NCBI GenBank assembly: GCA_963281155.1
Contig: CAUJLY010000002.1
Location: 1,488,001 to 1,552,000 of the forward strand
Direction: 5' to 3'
DNA length: 64,000 nt
Origin: Rhabditophanes sp. KR3021
Lineage: Eukaryota; Nematoda; Chromadorea; Rhabditida; Alloionematidae
Shown here: positions 20,322-30,670 of the stretch, piece by piece
How positions within the stretch are numbered: the stretch's first letter is position 1
How the letters are laid out: each line of letters opens with the position of its first letter
The notes under the pieces: generated by a model
Database searches by the model: none
Told to the model about the DNA's origin: nothing
What the model saw: the letters and a program-made list of their open reading frames with translations, nothing else
Program-made: the position numbers and the translations under genes

Positions 20322-22235
20322 TTATTGCTTCGAGCTAGTATTATTAGTTGAGAAGTCATCTTTCTTCTTTGGTTCCTTCTTGAATTTGATTTTTTTGACC
20401 TTAGACAGCTTTTTGTTGGATGTTATGTTAGAAGAAGTTTGGTGTTTGGATATGTTGTTACCTTCAGGTTTGGTCAAAGACAAGGCCTTTTGTTTGGAGT
20501 TTCCTACAGTTTTGAAAATCGCAGTACTTCTTTGCTTCGAGAATCCCAATGATCTTTGATAACAGGGCTTCTTCTCAGTCATCATCTTTAGAGAGGCATT
20601 ATTGGAAGTGTAGGTGCTTTGTAGAGAAATACTCTTCGTGGAAGCACTTCTAGAAGTAACTTTTTTGACAGAGGAAGTATTTGAAGTAATACTTTTACTA
20701 GAGTCATTATTGGAGGTGATACTTTTGGCTGGGGCAGTTTTGGTAGTAGCACCTTTAGTCAACGTTGTATCATGCTTTCCAGACTTATTAGATTCCTTCT
20801 TGACAACATTGGGTATAACTTGGAAAGAAGGCGACGTTCTCTTAAGTTTATGTTGTCCGCGCTTCTCCATAAGTTTTGTCATCTTTTCCTTGAGCTTCTC
20901 ATTGTTCTCCTTTCTTTGAGTCTTTGTGAAACTCTTTAGCTTGTACTGGGGTAATCCATCGTCTTTCCCGAATTCTCCACCAAGAGCATCCATTCCAACA
21001 TTCAACATTCCAGTCATGTCCTTTAACTTTTCAAGTTCATTTATTTGTCTTGTATAATCTTGGCGAGTATAGTCTCCGGCTACTAATTTGGGCAAAACAA
21101 GCAAAGAGACAGATGGAGGCAACTTGAAATCAGACAGTAGTTTGGTGTCAGGCGTCAATTCAGTTTCTTTATAGAACAAGGTGGTATTAAGGAACTTTTC
21201 ACGATCAGCTAGGTATTTCCTGACTTTAGCAATAGATTGATCAACAGTGATTTTCAAGCCAAAAGTCATCTCTTTGTGAGTAAGTCCGTGAATGAACTTG
21301 ATTCGAATGTAGGGGATTGGTTCAGTCATCAACTTTTTCTTAATCATCGCAGTGATCAATTGGGACAACTCCTCGCTAGCAGGCTTTCCGATTCCAGGTG
21401 TTCCATCAAGAGTTGGTTCTTTGGCGACAAAGGCATGTCTGTTGTAAGATCCACGCTTTCCTAGAGATTCAATGGTGCCATTGCTCTGTTTCAAATTGGA
21501 CACCGTCTTTATCGGAGCTTGATCTCGATTAACCTTGAGAGGAAAAGTAGCCTTTGAAGATTGGCCTTTTGGAGTAGCATTAAATAGGACATGTCGTATG
21601 GCTTTCAGATTTGCGTTGGGTTTAGCCATGGTTGACTTCTTGAAACTTTCATTTGAGCCAATTGATGCTTCCGTGCACTTTATTGCCATCTCCTTTTTCT
21701 TCTGGCTTTCTTCAGACTTCAAAATCCGTCTTCTAATCTGCTTGTAGTGTTCCTCAATAGTTGCTCCTTTCCGTATCTGGGAGTTGCTTTTGATAGTGCC
21801 ATCCTTTAGAGCTTCTGGGTAAGGCACTATTTCTTTACTACTTTGAACTACACCATCAGAAAGCTTTTCAATAGCTTTCTTTCTCTTGATTGTAGTTTGC
21901 GACATACCCAATAATGCAGTCAAATTTGGTCCTAGCATTCCCATGGACTCCTTTCGATTCGGCGAAGCCATACTACTAGGGGCAGATGCGATGGTATTCG
22001 CTTGATTAGAGTCACCGTCTTCTTGAGTATGATCCTCCTTGAATGCTCCAATCAAAACTCGTTTTTTGGCTTCCTCCACGAGTGCAGCCTTTCTAACTCT
22101 TGATTTGTCCCTTAATTGCTTGACAAGAGCTCTTGCTTCACGTTGGACTTGGCTCTTTGCCTTTTGCAGAGATCTTCCACCATTCTTGAAATTGGCTCTT
22201 GAGGTGCGACTGTTGCTTTGAGTTAGTTCGATCAT
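20322..22235 (-). CDS. Basic low-complexity protein with a ubiquitin-like domain
   Basis: Intronless, 637 residues. Most of it is Lys/Ser/Thr-rich and disordered in look. About residues 310-385 form a ubiquitin-like fold by pattern: IRIKFIHGLTHKEMTFGLKI (two strands), SIAKVRKYLADRE (helix), then TLFYKETELTPDTKLLSDF and SVSLLVLPK. The first 60 residues are very basic (QKAKSQVQREARALVKQLRDK, in part) and could bind RNA or DNA. The C-terminal 170 residues are Ser/Thr/Lys repeats (variants of SITSN and TSNN) suited to phosphorylation. I do not recognise a named family; a nucleolar or spliceosomal UBL protein is a guess. ATG at 22235; the unknown upstream region is about 750 bp. Confidence 0.75.
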   Translation of the reverse strand: MIELTQSNSRTSRANFKNGGRSLQKAKSQVQREARALVKQLRDKSRVRKAALVEEAKKRVLIGAFKEDHTQEDGDSNQANTIASAPSSMASPNRKESMGMLGPNLTALLGMSQTTIKRKKAIEKLSDGVVQSSKEIVPYPEALKDGTIKSNSQIRKGATIEEHYKQIRRRILKSEESQKKKEMAIKCTEASIGSNESFKKSTMAKPNANLKAIRHVLFNATPKGQSSKATFPLKVNRDQAPIKTVSNLKQSNGTIESLGKRGSYNRHAFVAKEPTLDGTPGIGKPASEELSQLITAMIKKKLMTEPIPYIRIKFIHGLTHKEMTFGLKITVDQSIAKVRKYLADREKFLNTTLFYKETELTPDTKLLSDFKLPPSVSLLVLPKLVAGDYTRQDYTRQINELEKLKDMTGMLNVGMDALGGEFGKDDGLPQYKLKSFTKTQRKENNEKLKEKMTKLMEKRGQHKLKRTSPSFQVIPNVVKKESNKSGKHDTTLTKGATTKTAPAKSITSNNDSSKSITSNTSSVKKVTSRSASTKSISLQSTYTSNNASLKMMTEKKPCYQRSLGFSKQRSTAIFKTVGNSKQKALSLTKPEGNNISKHQTSSNITSNKKLSKVKKIKFKKEPKKKDDFSTNNTSSKQ

Positions 22236-23002
22236 GGAATAATTAGGTTTGACTATTTTCGAAATTCCATCTTCTTTTATGGCGTCAAAATTTGAATGTT
22301 TACAACGGTGGATAGAGTACGTGTCATACTACGACTCATTATCTTATAATCATATTATTAATATCATGTATGTGTGTTTGTTTTTGAATGCTCACAAGAT
22401 GATGTTGCCCACGATAAAATTGAAAGGATACGCTGTAGAATAAAAATATTTTTACACTTTAGTTCGGTGAATATTATAATGCAACATGGAATAGAGGATA
22501 ACATTACTTCTATGCTGGAATTCTGTTCGAAAGTGATCTTTTTAAAATCAAAAATTCTAAACATACTTGTTTTAGTTGGATGTCAATACTAAGGAACAAA
22601 CACGACGTGTTAACCAAATTGAGCCCAAGTAATATGAGTTTGATAGGATAATACGAAATTAATAAATATCAAAATTGAATCAGTATCTATTTGTTTTAAT
22701 AAAAGGCATTGAATTAAACTTGTAGCATATGTCCAATCTTATAATTTGCCTCTTCTGCAGTACAAGTGTTATTTACTTTACAACCTTATAATGTATTTGT
22801 AGTGTTCGGATTTTTTTCAAATCAACCTGCAATAGACGCAGTTAAATAATGGTGTATTGTTGAATATTATGCCTTCCTTGATTATTATTGATGTAATAAT
22901 AAATGTTTAAGATAAGCTAGTTTAAAGTTGTTTTTGTTGTATTGTGACTAAATTTGTAAATTTTTTTTAATTTTTGGGTCAAACTGGAGGCATTACCTAC
23001 AG
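22236..23002. other. Intergenic before tRNA-Asp
   Basis: AT-rich, presumably with the promoter of the ubiquitin-like-domain gene. Short overlapping frames on both strands at 22249-22592 have no support. Confidence 0.4.
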
Positions 23003-23074
23003 TCCCAGCTAGTATAGTGGTGAGTATCCGCGCCTGTCACGTGCGAGACCAGGGTTCGATTCCCTGGCTGGGAG
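23003..23074 (+). tRNA. tRNA-Asp (anticodon GTC)
   Basis: A full cloverleaf of 72 nt. The acceptor stem TCCCAGC pairs with GCTGGGA, with discriminator G. The D arm is GTAT-AGTGGTGA-GTAT, the anticodon arm CGCGC-CTGTCAC-GTGCG (one G-U pair, anticodon GTC), and the T arm CAGGG-TTCGATT-CCCTG. A-box and B-box promoters (TAGTATAGTGG, GGTTCGATTCC) match the consensus. No intron. TTTTT follows the gene at 23076-23081 as the Pol III stop signal. CCA is not encoded, as expected in a eukaryote. Confidence 0.97.
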
Positions 23075-23664
23075 TATTTTTGGTTCATTGCATTAAATAG
23101 AAGCTAACCACTTTCATCACCGAATAACACTTTTTCACTCTTTTATTCCATTTCAACCTAAATTAGAGAGTTAAAGATGTTTTTAACTAAAAACAATGGG
23201 ATAATAGTAACAACCAGTAAATACATTTCCAATAAGAAGAATGGATATCCACAAGCATGTTTTGTCGACATCCAAATAAATAAAAAACAAGACGAAGATA
23301 ATTATTCAAAATATTTAAGGCAAATAGTGCACAATAAAAGTTATTTGAATAGTTAATTGCTTAAATTACAGTTATTAATTAGCCACACAATAACTAAATT
23401 ATCGGAAAATTGAATATGAACTTGATCAAACCTTTGCAATCTCTTTCCAGACTGTAAATTCTGTTTATAAGAGATACTTTTAACCTCGCTCCAAAGTTGC
23501 GTAACAGAATTAGAATAATGGACATTTATTTACCTTTATTTTAATTATCAACTTTTATGTAAATACGCAGTAGATTAATTTACAGCAATAAAATATTATC
23601 TCTGACACTTATTATGTAGCTAATTAATTGATGTATAAAAACAATGTAATGTTATTATGCAAAA

Positions 23665-23783
23665 AGCTTACACCACTACGGATTCCCAGGACGTCTCCGA
23701 TCCAAGTACTAAGGTAGCTCGAAGTTGATTCACTTCTCAGATCGAACGGGATGAGGTGCTTTCAACATGATATGAGCGTAAGC
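23665..23783 (-). rRNA. rrn-4-like: 5S ribosomal RNA, single copy
   Basis: On the minus strand a 119-nt stretch starts GCTTACGCTCATATCA and ends GGTGTAAGC, the pairing helix I ends of 5S rRNA. The box C part of the internal promoter (GTACTTGGATCGGAGACG) and the following CCTGGGAAT are perfect, and CCCGTTCGATCT is close to the usual CCCGTCCGATCT. The middle (AGAAGTGAATCAACTTCGAGC) differs from the usual nematode AAGTTAAGCAACGTTGAG at several places, which lie in box A. TTTTT follows the 3' end (23661-23665), a Pol III terminator. It could be a functional dispersed copy or a recent pseudogene; nematode 5S genes normally sit in arrays. Confidence 0.88.
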
Positions 23784-26220
23784 GATAATGCATGTAAACT
23801 AAACATTTATAACGTTAACACACTTTTTTGTACTCCAGCTCACGTGGGTTACCATAAGTTGCAGATAAAAATGTGTATGTAAGTCATTGACCTACAGACA
23901 TTTTATATTAAACAACTAATACGCTCCAACTAACTTGCATTTAATTTAGCAACAAAATTAAATTATTGAGTATAAAGTAGTAGTTTAAGTAGAATGCCAT
24001 GACCAAATCGGCACAACAAATAACGTAAAAATATAAAAAATGAATGTCTCGATAATTTGATGAGGGAATGAACACTTGCAAATTAAGTTTAAACAAACAC
24101 CGTGTATCTGCATCCTTGACTGCCAACTTCCAAAGTTTCGAATAAACCATCTTACCATGCAAGGTAATATTTATTCCATATCAAACCACCTTACTTATTA
24201 TTTTTAATTTCAAATACTGCTTTATTAAACATTGTAAGTCCAAGTAAATCAAGTCATTGGTCAAATATTAAAATTTAAAGGAGAGTTTGTGAAAGATCTT
24301 TTATTTGGAATGCTTTTTATGAAAATGAGATCGAATAGTTTCGTAAAACTGAAGATACTCGTTGTCAATTGATGAGCCAAAACCCTTGGAAGGTTTTAAT
24401 TATAAAATAATATGAGCGGGTAATTAATGAAATACTATATTTACTGACGCGTGTTTTGTGATATGAAAATAAAATTGTTGATCTAAACAAAACAATAACC
24501 ATTTTGGGTTATTTGAGTTCTAGAAAGATCGCCTTCAGAGTAATGTTAAAAATGATTGTTTTTAAGTTTCAAAAAATAATTATTAAAAATACGCTTCTCA
24601 TCATGTAAAATTATTCAGTTATGTTCTATTGCAATGCCATCACTAGATCTTCACTTTTAATTTTGAAACCACCTTTGATCAAGCTCCAATATAGGAAAAT
24701 TATTAAATTCTCCAACTTAAATAAAGACGATCGACATATTTTTTGTATGCATTAGGATTTTGGGCGAAGTTGATATCAGGATAGCAGTCGTAAACACAAT
24801 CGTGCCAATTAATATATCAATAAATCCTGTCAATTCACGGTTCAACTTTTCATTCATTTGATTATTGTGGTTTGCTATTAGACTTTGTATATTATTAATT
24901 ATTAAATATAAATTATCTAATGTTATAAAGAGAGTCACTGACAATAACTCTGGTTTTGATTGAATAAACTATCTTCACGATTTGGCGTTATTGTTCATTG
25001 CGCTAACGAATGAATACCTAAATATTTACTCTATTTATATTAATGGCATCAATGGTCATCAAAAGATACCCTAATTATCACCAAATATCCAACGGTTTAT
25101 TTTTGTGAAAATAAAAAAGATATGGAAGGGAAATATTAGGTCCAATAGGATTTAAGAACTGCTCATACCCATGTTTAAAAAAACAAGTATTGGTGCGTCT
25201 ACCAATCAAAAACATTTACAAGAATTTAAAGTTCACAGTTTGTCGAAAAAGTTTTTTGTATATAATACTTTGTAACAATGAAATGTTTCTAATAAATACA
25301 TTAAGTTGACTTGAATATATAATTATAACGTGAAGTTGGCCAATATAGTACACATTTCAACATGAAGCTGACTGATTTTCAATTTCAAAATACGATTGAA
25401 TATAATAAGTCACAACAGCTGATTAGTACTATTTAAGAAATAAAATACATTATTTTCAACCATTTCATTAGTCGAGGGCAATAAATATGTATGCCTTTCG
25501 TTAGTTCTGATTTATAAATTTTATTAAACACTAATATTTTATTGTTTCATGTTTTATATAGTATTAAGAATGCTTTATCTTCCCAAAGACTTTAATTTTT
25601 ATGTGTTCTTATCACCAACCACAAGAAAAGTTTTTTATGTGTGGAAATTTAATATTCAAAGTCAGTTACGTCATTCAAACCAGCTCTTTTCAAGGCGATT
25701 GCGTATACAATTGTTACTAAACGAAATTTGTTAACAACGATATAATAGCAATTATATGGTGGCTATCATGAATATCTCTCACTAATCTCTTTAGTCTTAA
25801 TCTCTTTATTTTTGTCTCTTTGTTTTATATGATGGCTATTATATATTTTTATTATTCGGCCACTTTTGCCCTTTCTATAAAAATATCAAAATTAGTTGGC
25901 TATGCAAAAGTGTGCTAAAAGCGAGAGATGATAAAAATTGAATGACTGATACTGCGACACGACAACTTTTTTGAAACAAGTAATGATGTAATCACTATAT
26001 CGCGTCTATATTTGTAAATTGCACTATCCGAGCTCCTAACATTCCAATGCTAAAGTAGTTACCCTAAACAATCTTCCTTAATTGATAGAAACCTTATCAC
26101 TGTCACAAATATTAATTTAAATTGACATACGCGGAGTCTTTTGAATTGTTTACTAGGTTTCAAACATCGCCCAACACATTTAATTTAACCTTTACTAACT
26201 ATCTGCGCTTGCTTTTTGAG
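23784..26220. other. 2.4-kb AT-rich intergenic region
   Basis: No confident gene. A minus-strand stretch near 24720-24940 reads a membrane-segment-like frame (DILIGTIVFTTAILIS) after a TTGTCAG acceptor, but has no ATG and no partner exon. A plus-strand ATG frame at 25549-25734 is AT-rich and unsupported. Confidence 0.4.
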
Positions 26221-26232
26221 TATAAATATATA
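26221..26232 (+). promoter_or_regulatory. TATA box of the SLC17-like transporter
   Basis: TATAAATATATA 64 nt upstream of the transporter start codon; placement suits a core promoter. By sequence and position only. Confidence 0.35.
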
Positions 26233-26284
26233 TTATTGTTCTGTTATTATCACTTTATTAAAACCACCTTCTGCATTGGTTATT

Positions 26285-28333
26285 ATGACTGAATCAAATA
26301 ATCCTGTTTCAGGAACATCAGGTTCTCCTATTCCTGATACTCCTATTTCTTCGCCTATTGAGGATAATTCAATTATCGGAAAGATGTTTCCCGGCAAAAA
26401 AAGATATGCTATTTTATGCATTGCTGTACTTGGATTAGCTGCTTTGTTGGCGAATGTTTTGGTTTTTGGGTTTGGTTTAATTTGTATGACAGAAGAACGT
26501 TTTCATTGGCATGAGTATAATATTTCATTGGGATTAGGTACTTAAAAATATGGTTAATTAATAATTAAAACTTAATCTTTAGATGTTTTTGAAAAAATTG
26601 ACTTTGATGTCAGAAACATTGATATTGACCTCTCATTGCCTACTACAACTACCACCCAAGCCAGTTTTATAAAGTTTCCTGACTTTGACATCAACTTTAA
26701 GACACCATCAATCGGTTTTAACAGTGCTACGTTTGACATCGCTACTAAACATCCTGAAATATTTGGTAAAATATTAAAAACAATTGTTGTTGAGGGATCG
26801 AAGCTTGCTTTAGATCAAGCCGGCAAAGCTCTTGATCCTCGCAAATTTGATTTTAATAAATTGAGAAATGGATTAAATTTTTCCAGTTTTGACATCTCTA
26901 TCGTTGATCAGTTTAAAAGGCAAGTATTGGAGAAGTTGGATCTAATTAAGGACTTGCCTGACGGAACAAATTTAACTGAAGTTAGGCCACCGAGAATTGA
27001 CGATATCGAAGTTAACGATATAACTTGGAAAGGAGACATTAAGGGAAGAGTCAAAATAATCGACAAAGCTGCCGACTTTTCTTATACTCAAACGGAAAGA
27101 GCTGTTCTATTATCAATTGCTGGAATTGGAGCTCTTCTAGGATTCTTACCTATGAACTTGTTCATAAATAGAATAGGTGTAAGAAAGACAGTAACAATTG
27201 CTGGAGTTGTTTCAGCATTTGTTACAGCAACAGTTCCGCTGTCCGCTTATTTTGGATTTTACATTTTGATGATTAATCTTGCTTTGATTGGCTTTGCCTT
27301 TTCTTGCACTTTCCCCGCAATTGCTGCAATTACTGAAAAATGGTCTGTGAAGACTGAAAAATCACTATACTACTCTCTGTTAACTTTATCTGTTCCATTA
27401 GGAGCTGTTATGAGTTATCCGTTTGGAGGCGTTTATTGCAGATCTTTTCTTGGTTGGGAGTATCTTTTCATTGTAGCTGGATTCGTTACCATCTTCACTA
27501 CATTCATCTTCTGCCTAAAATATCGCAACAATCCTGGAGAATCAGTTTGGATTACTATTCATGAGCAGAGACTAATTGACAATGGAAAAGTGATTGATGG
27601 AAGAAAAAGACACTCAAATGTTCCTATTCCAAGAAAACAAATATTCACAAGTCCATCCGTCTTAAGTCTTTGGATTGCTTCTTTTGCTATTTTCGTATCA
27701 TTTTCTTTTGTCTTTTTAACTGGGCCTCAAATATTACACAATCAACGCAAATTATGTATCTATTCCACTGGATTTGTACTTACAATTACAGCTCTAATTT
27801 GTTTTATTCTTAAAGCAATTTTCGCCAATCGCTTTCCCACCTTATTTATGACAGTTAACTGGACAGAGCACAAACGAGCCACAATTTTTGTTGCCGTCTC
27901 ACTAATTTGTGCTTGTGTCTTTTTAAATATTATCATGCTGAGTCACATCTTGGATGAAACAATGGCAGTAGTTCATACCATTGTATTTGTTTTTCTGGCC
28001 TTAGTTTCCCTGACTTTGGCATCAACAGGAATCTTTAGATCGCTTCCAGTCATCTCCCAGCAACATTCACAATTCGTATCCCTCGGAATCCAAGCTACAG
28101 CTGGTCTTGCTTTATTCATTGTACCAACCATTTACGAATTAACTCTCAACACATGTATAATAATCGGATTTGCTGGAATATTATCAGTCATTGGAGCCAT
28201 ATTTTATTATCTAAAATCAAATCCTGCAACTCCTTGTGATTTCACAGGCGTGGAACAAACAACATTACCTTCCCCATCCAAAGAACAATCCAAACCAATA
28301 ATTAAAAGCGATCTAGAAAGAAGTGAAAATTAA
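26285..28333 (+). CDS. Major facilitator transporter, SLC17-like, with enlarged first loop
   Basis: Exons 26285-26537 and 26583-28333 (45-nt intron, phases 1+2) give 667 residues. A Pro/Ser-rich cytosolic N-terminus leads to TM1 (about 43-70). Then comes a loop of roughly 170 residues, with Thr-rich and FDF/FDI-type repeated motifs, where SLC17 members usually have 50-80. The MFS core follows: TM2 with LLGFLPMNLFINRIGVRK (the D/N-R-G-R motif A, here NRIGVRK), then paired helices to about residue 630 and a short charged tail. The SLC17 family (sodium-phosphate, vesicular glutamate, sialin) moves organic or phosphate anions; the actual substrate cannot be read here. CRSFLGWEYLFIVAG matches the family's W..FY..G region. 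The enlarged loop is the odd feature. Confidence 0.88.
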
Positions 28334-28790
28334 TTTTTATTCAATCACTGAAACATAATAAAATCATTTAAACACTCATCTACAAACAACTATTCGTCCA
28401 TTTTAATCATTTACAAATAATTATTCTTTATTTTTCTTCATTTACAAATAACCACCTTCGTTTTATTCCTTTACTTGGCCCCTTTTGGCAGAATCATTTT
28501 ATTCATATTATTTTAACTCAGTATAATTCTTATATATTTAATATATACTTGTGCATACAACTTTTTGTCTACAAACCAAACATTGACAAGACAAATAACA
28601 ATATACAATAGGTAGGGAATAAATATGAATACCGTTCTCAAAAGGACCTTAATCCTATGGCCAAATATGAATTTATTCTTTTTAAAGTTAAGATTACATG
28701 TAACACAGTAAACTCTTATTTTAAATGTGACAAAAACAAAAATAGATATTAAAGTCTCATTATTTGGACAAGAGAGTTGAATTCCCCAAT
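28334..28790. other. Convergent intergenic region
   Basis: Between the 3' ends of the transporter and anamorsin; several near-repeats of CATTTACAAATAA at 28400-28450. No gene seen. Confidence 0.4.
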
Positions 28791-29375
28791 TTAAAAATCA
28801 TCAACTGTTAAAAGTTCTACCTTTTCTCCTTTCTTGAATGGTGGTAGTCCAAGAGATGGGCATGTGGCACAACGGAAAGCATCTCCTAAGAAGCAATTTC
28901 CGCATGAAGACTTTGGCAAAGCATCTTGAGCTTTATCTTCCTCCTCAGCAAGTCCGCAAGTGCAATTTTTACAAGCTCTTTTCTTTTTGCCCTCTGTTGA
29001 TTCTCCACAGGCAGCTTTTAATTCATCTTCGGTAGGTTTCTTTAAATCCTCTTCCTCAAGCAGGTCATCTTCATTCACCATTTCATCCTCGTCGTTTGGA
29101 TTAATAGTAACGGCCGGCTTGAAGTTGAAATTCAATTTAACAGAATTGTCAAATTTAGGCTTTACTCCAGTAGTAGCAATATCAACAAATCTAATTTCTT
29201 CAAAACCAGCAAGCATAAAAGCCTTAGTATGATCATCTTCCGAATGTGCAATAATTTTAGATCCAGGACTTAATGACTTGAACAAACTATCGAGAATTTC
29301 CATAACATTATCACCTTCGTTAAGAGATAGCTCTGCCGTATCTGTGTTTAGTTTTTTGGTAACAGGCGATTCCAT
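28791..29375 (-). CDS. CIAPIN1: Anamorsin / Dre2 Fe-S cluster protein, short form
   Basis: Intronless, 194 residues. Anamorsin passes electrons from NDOR1 in the first steps of cytosolic iron-sulphur assembly. Both C-terminal cluster motifs are complete: [18 protein letters not shown] binds the [2Fe-2S] cluster, and [15 protein letters not shown] (C-x2-C-x7-C-x2-C) is the second motif and contact for Mia40, followed by [14 protein letters not shown]. The N-terminal methyltransferase-like domain, about 170 residues in human, is cut to about 75, so the protein is much shorter than the human 312. Start: the ATG at 29375 lies 7 nt after a TTATTTTCAG acceptor with no upstream exon, suggesting a trans-splice site. 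Confidence 0.96.
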   Translation of the reverse strand: MESPVTKKLNTDTAELSLNEGDNVMEILDSLFKSLSPGSKIIAHSEDDHTKAFMLAGFEEIRFVDIATTGVKPKFDNSVKLNFNFKPAVTINPNDEDEMVNEDDLLEEEDLKKPTEDELKAACGESTEGKKKRACKNCTCGLAEEEDKAQDALPKSSCGNCFLGDAFRCATCPSLGLPPFKKGEKVELLTVDDF

Positions 29376-29947
29376 TTTTGAACTGAAAATAAAGTAATTT
29401 AAATAATGACTGCAATAAAAAATCAATAAAATAATTATTTAACGTAAAACACGCGAATTGATTAAATTGGTTGTGTCTCTTTTACCGATTATAGCAATTC
29501 GTATGATAAGATCATTAATTATCAGGTATTGCTGTAATATGTAGCGACTTTTTCTTGTAAAGATGTTTGGTGGAAGAAAGTGCCTTTAAAGGTTAGGGAA
29601 TGCTAAATAATGAAATATCATTTAAAAGTGCTTAATAAATAAATCAAAAAAGGCTATTGCTCATGGCATGCTAGATAAAGTTTAATTTAGAAACTAAAAG
29701 CTAGTTGTACCAACCTATCGATACAGCGAAAAATATATTTCAAAATAATCATTGCGGGAACTTATTTCAATCTTCCGGAAGTTTATTTAAATAACAGATA
29801 TTTGCTCGACAAATGAACGAGTAGATAAAAGATTTAATGTTGTTAAGAATAAATTATAATTTACAGATAATCCAAAGCAACTATTAAAGCTAAATAAAAA
29901 GGCAACAATATTAATGATAAATGACAAATTATATAATAATTGAAAGA
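29376..29947. other. Intergenic between GOLM1-like and anamorsin
   Basis: Both neighbours are on the minus strand, 570 bp apart, too far for a typical worm operon. No gene seen. Confidence 0.4.
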
Positions 29948-30670
29948 TCAGTTTTCTTGAGGCTTATCATTAACCAAAAGACCTTCGTTTTCGTGATTGA
30001 CAGGAGCGTTTCCAACATTGTTAGCAGATTCGTTGTCATCAGCTAATGGTAAGTTAGCAGCATCATTTATCCCCTTTGGAACCAAAGCTTCTTCCTTAAT
30101 CTTTTCTTGATTAATTTCGGGTTCAGCCACTATTGGTCTGTTTTTTTCTTCCAAAGTTCTTTGACATTTTCTCAACTCTTGGTCCTTAGCATCAATCATA
30201 GCTCGATTTTTGTCTAATTCTAATTTATCCAATCTCCATTTATTTTCAATATCAGATTTGATTTTATCTGCACTCGCAAGCTTGCTTTGTTGATCCAAAT
30301 TTTGAGTCTTGAATGTATTTAAGTCTTTTTCATTTTTAAGTTGTTCGTCTCTTAATGTTTTGTTTTCTTGTTTAGCAGTCTCCAATTCAATACGCAAATT
30401 TTTAATTTGCTTTTTAGAAGCATCCAAATTTCGTGCCTGCTCTTCCACAATACTTGTTGCTGCATCAAGCTTATTGGAAATCGAATGGTGGCTATATAAT
30501 AACCAAAAAAACACAATCAGTGCACAGACTAAACAGAATAACTTTGATTGTGAGAGGCCACCGTGTCTAAATTGACAAATCATTAAAAATAGAACAAATA
30601 AAAATAAACAAAATTACCTTACTCCACGACGTTCCGAATTATGCAGAGGTTCATAACTGATAGTAACCAT
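29948..30670 (-). CDS. Golgi type II coiled-coil protein, GOLM1/CASC4-like
   Basis: Exons 30670-30618 and 30566-29948 with a 51-nt intron (phases 2+1) give 223 residues. The first exon (MVTISYEPLHNSERRGVR) was too short to be found as an open frame. The layout is that of GOLM1/GP73: a short basic cytosolic end (RRGVRHGG), one membrane anchor (LFCLVCALIVFFWLLYSHH, about residues 26-44), a coiled coil (about 55-150, rich in Leu/Lys/Glu/Gln) and an acidic Asn-rich tail. Family members sit in the cis and medial Golgi and take part in cargo sorting. Similarity is mostly by layout, since coiled coils converge; the anchor plus coil plus acidic tail order makes the call reasonable. Confidence 0.7.

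Noticed and set aside
24717..24944. Minus-strand frame with a membrane-like segment
   Set aside because: No ATG start, no partner exon in phase, and AT-rich composition; kept only as a note in the intergenic entry.
25549..25734. 61-residue plus-strand frame
   Set aside because: Random-looking AT-rich frame; no splice or promoter support.
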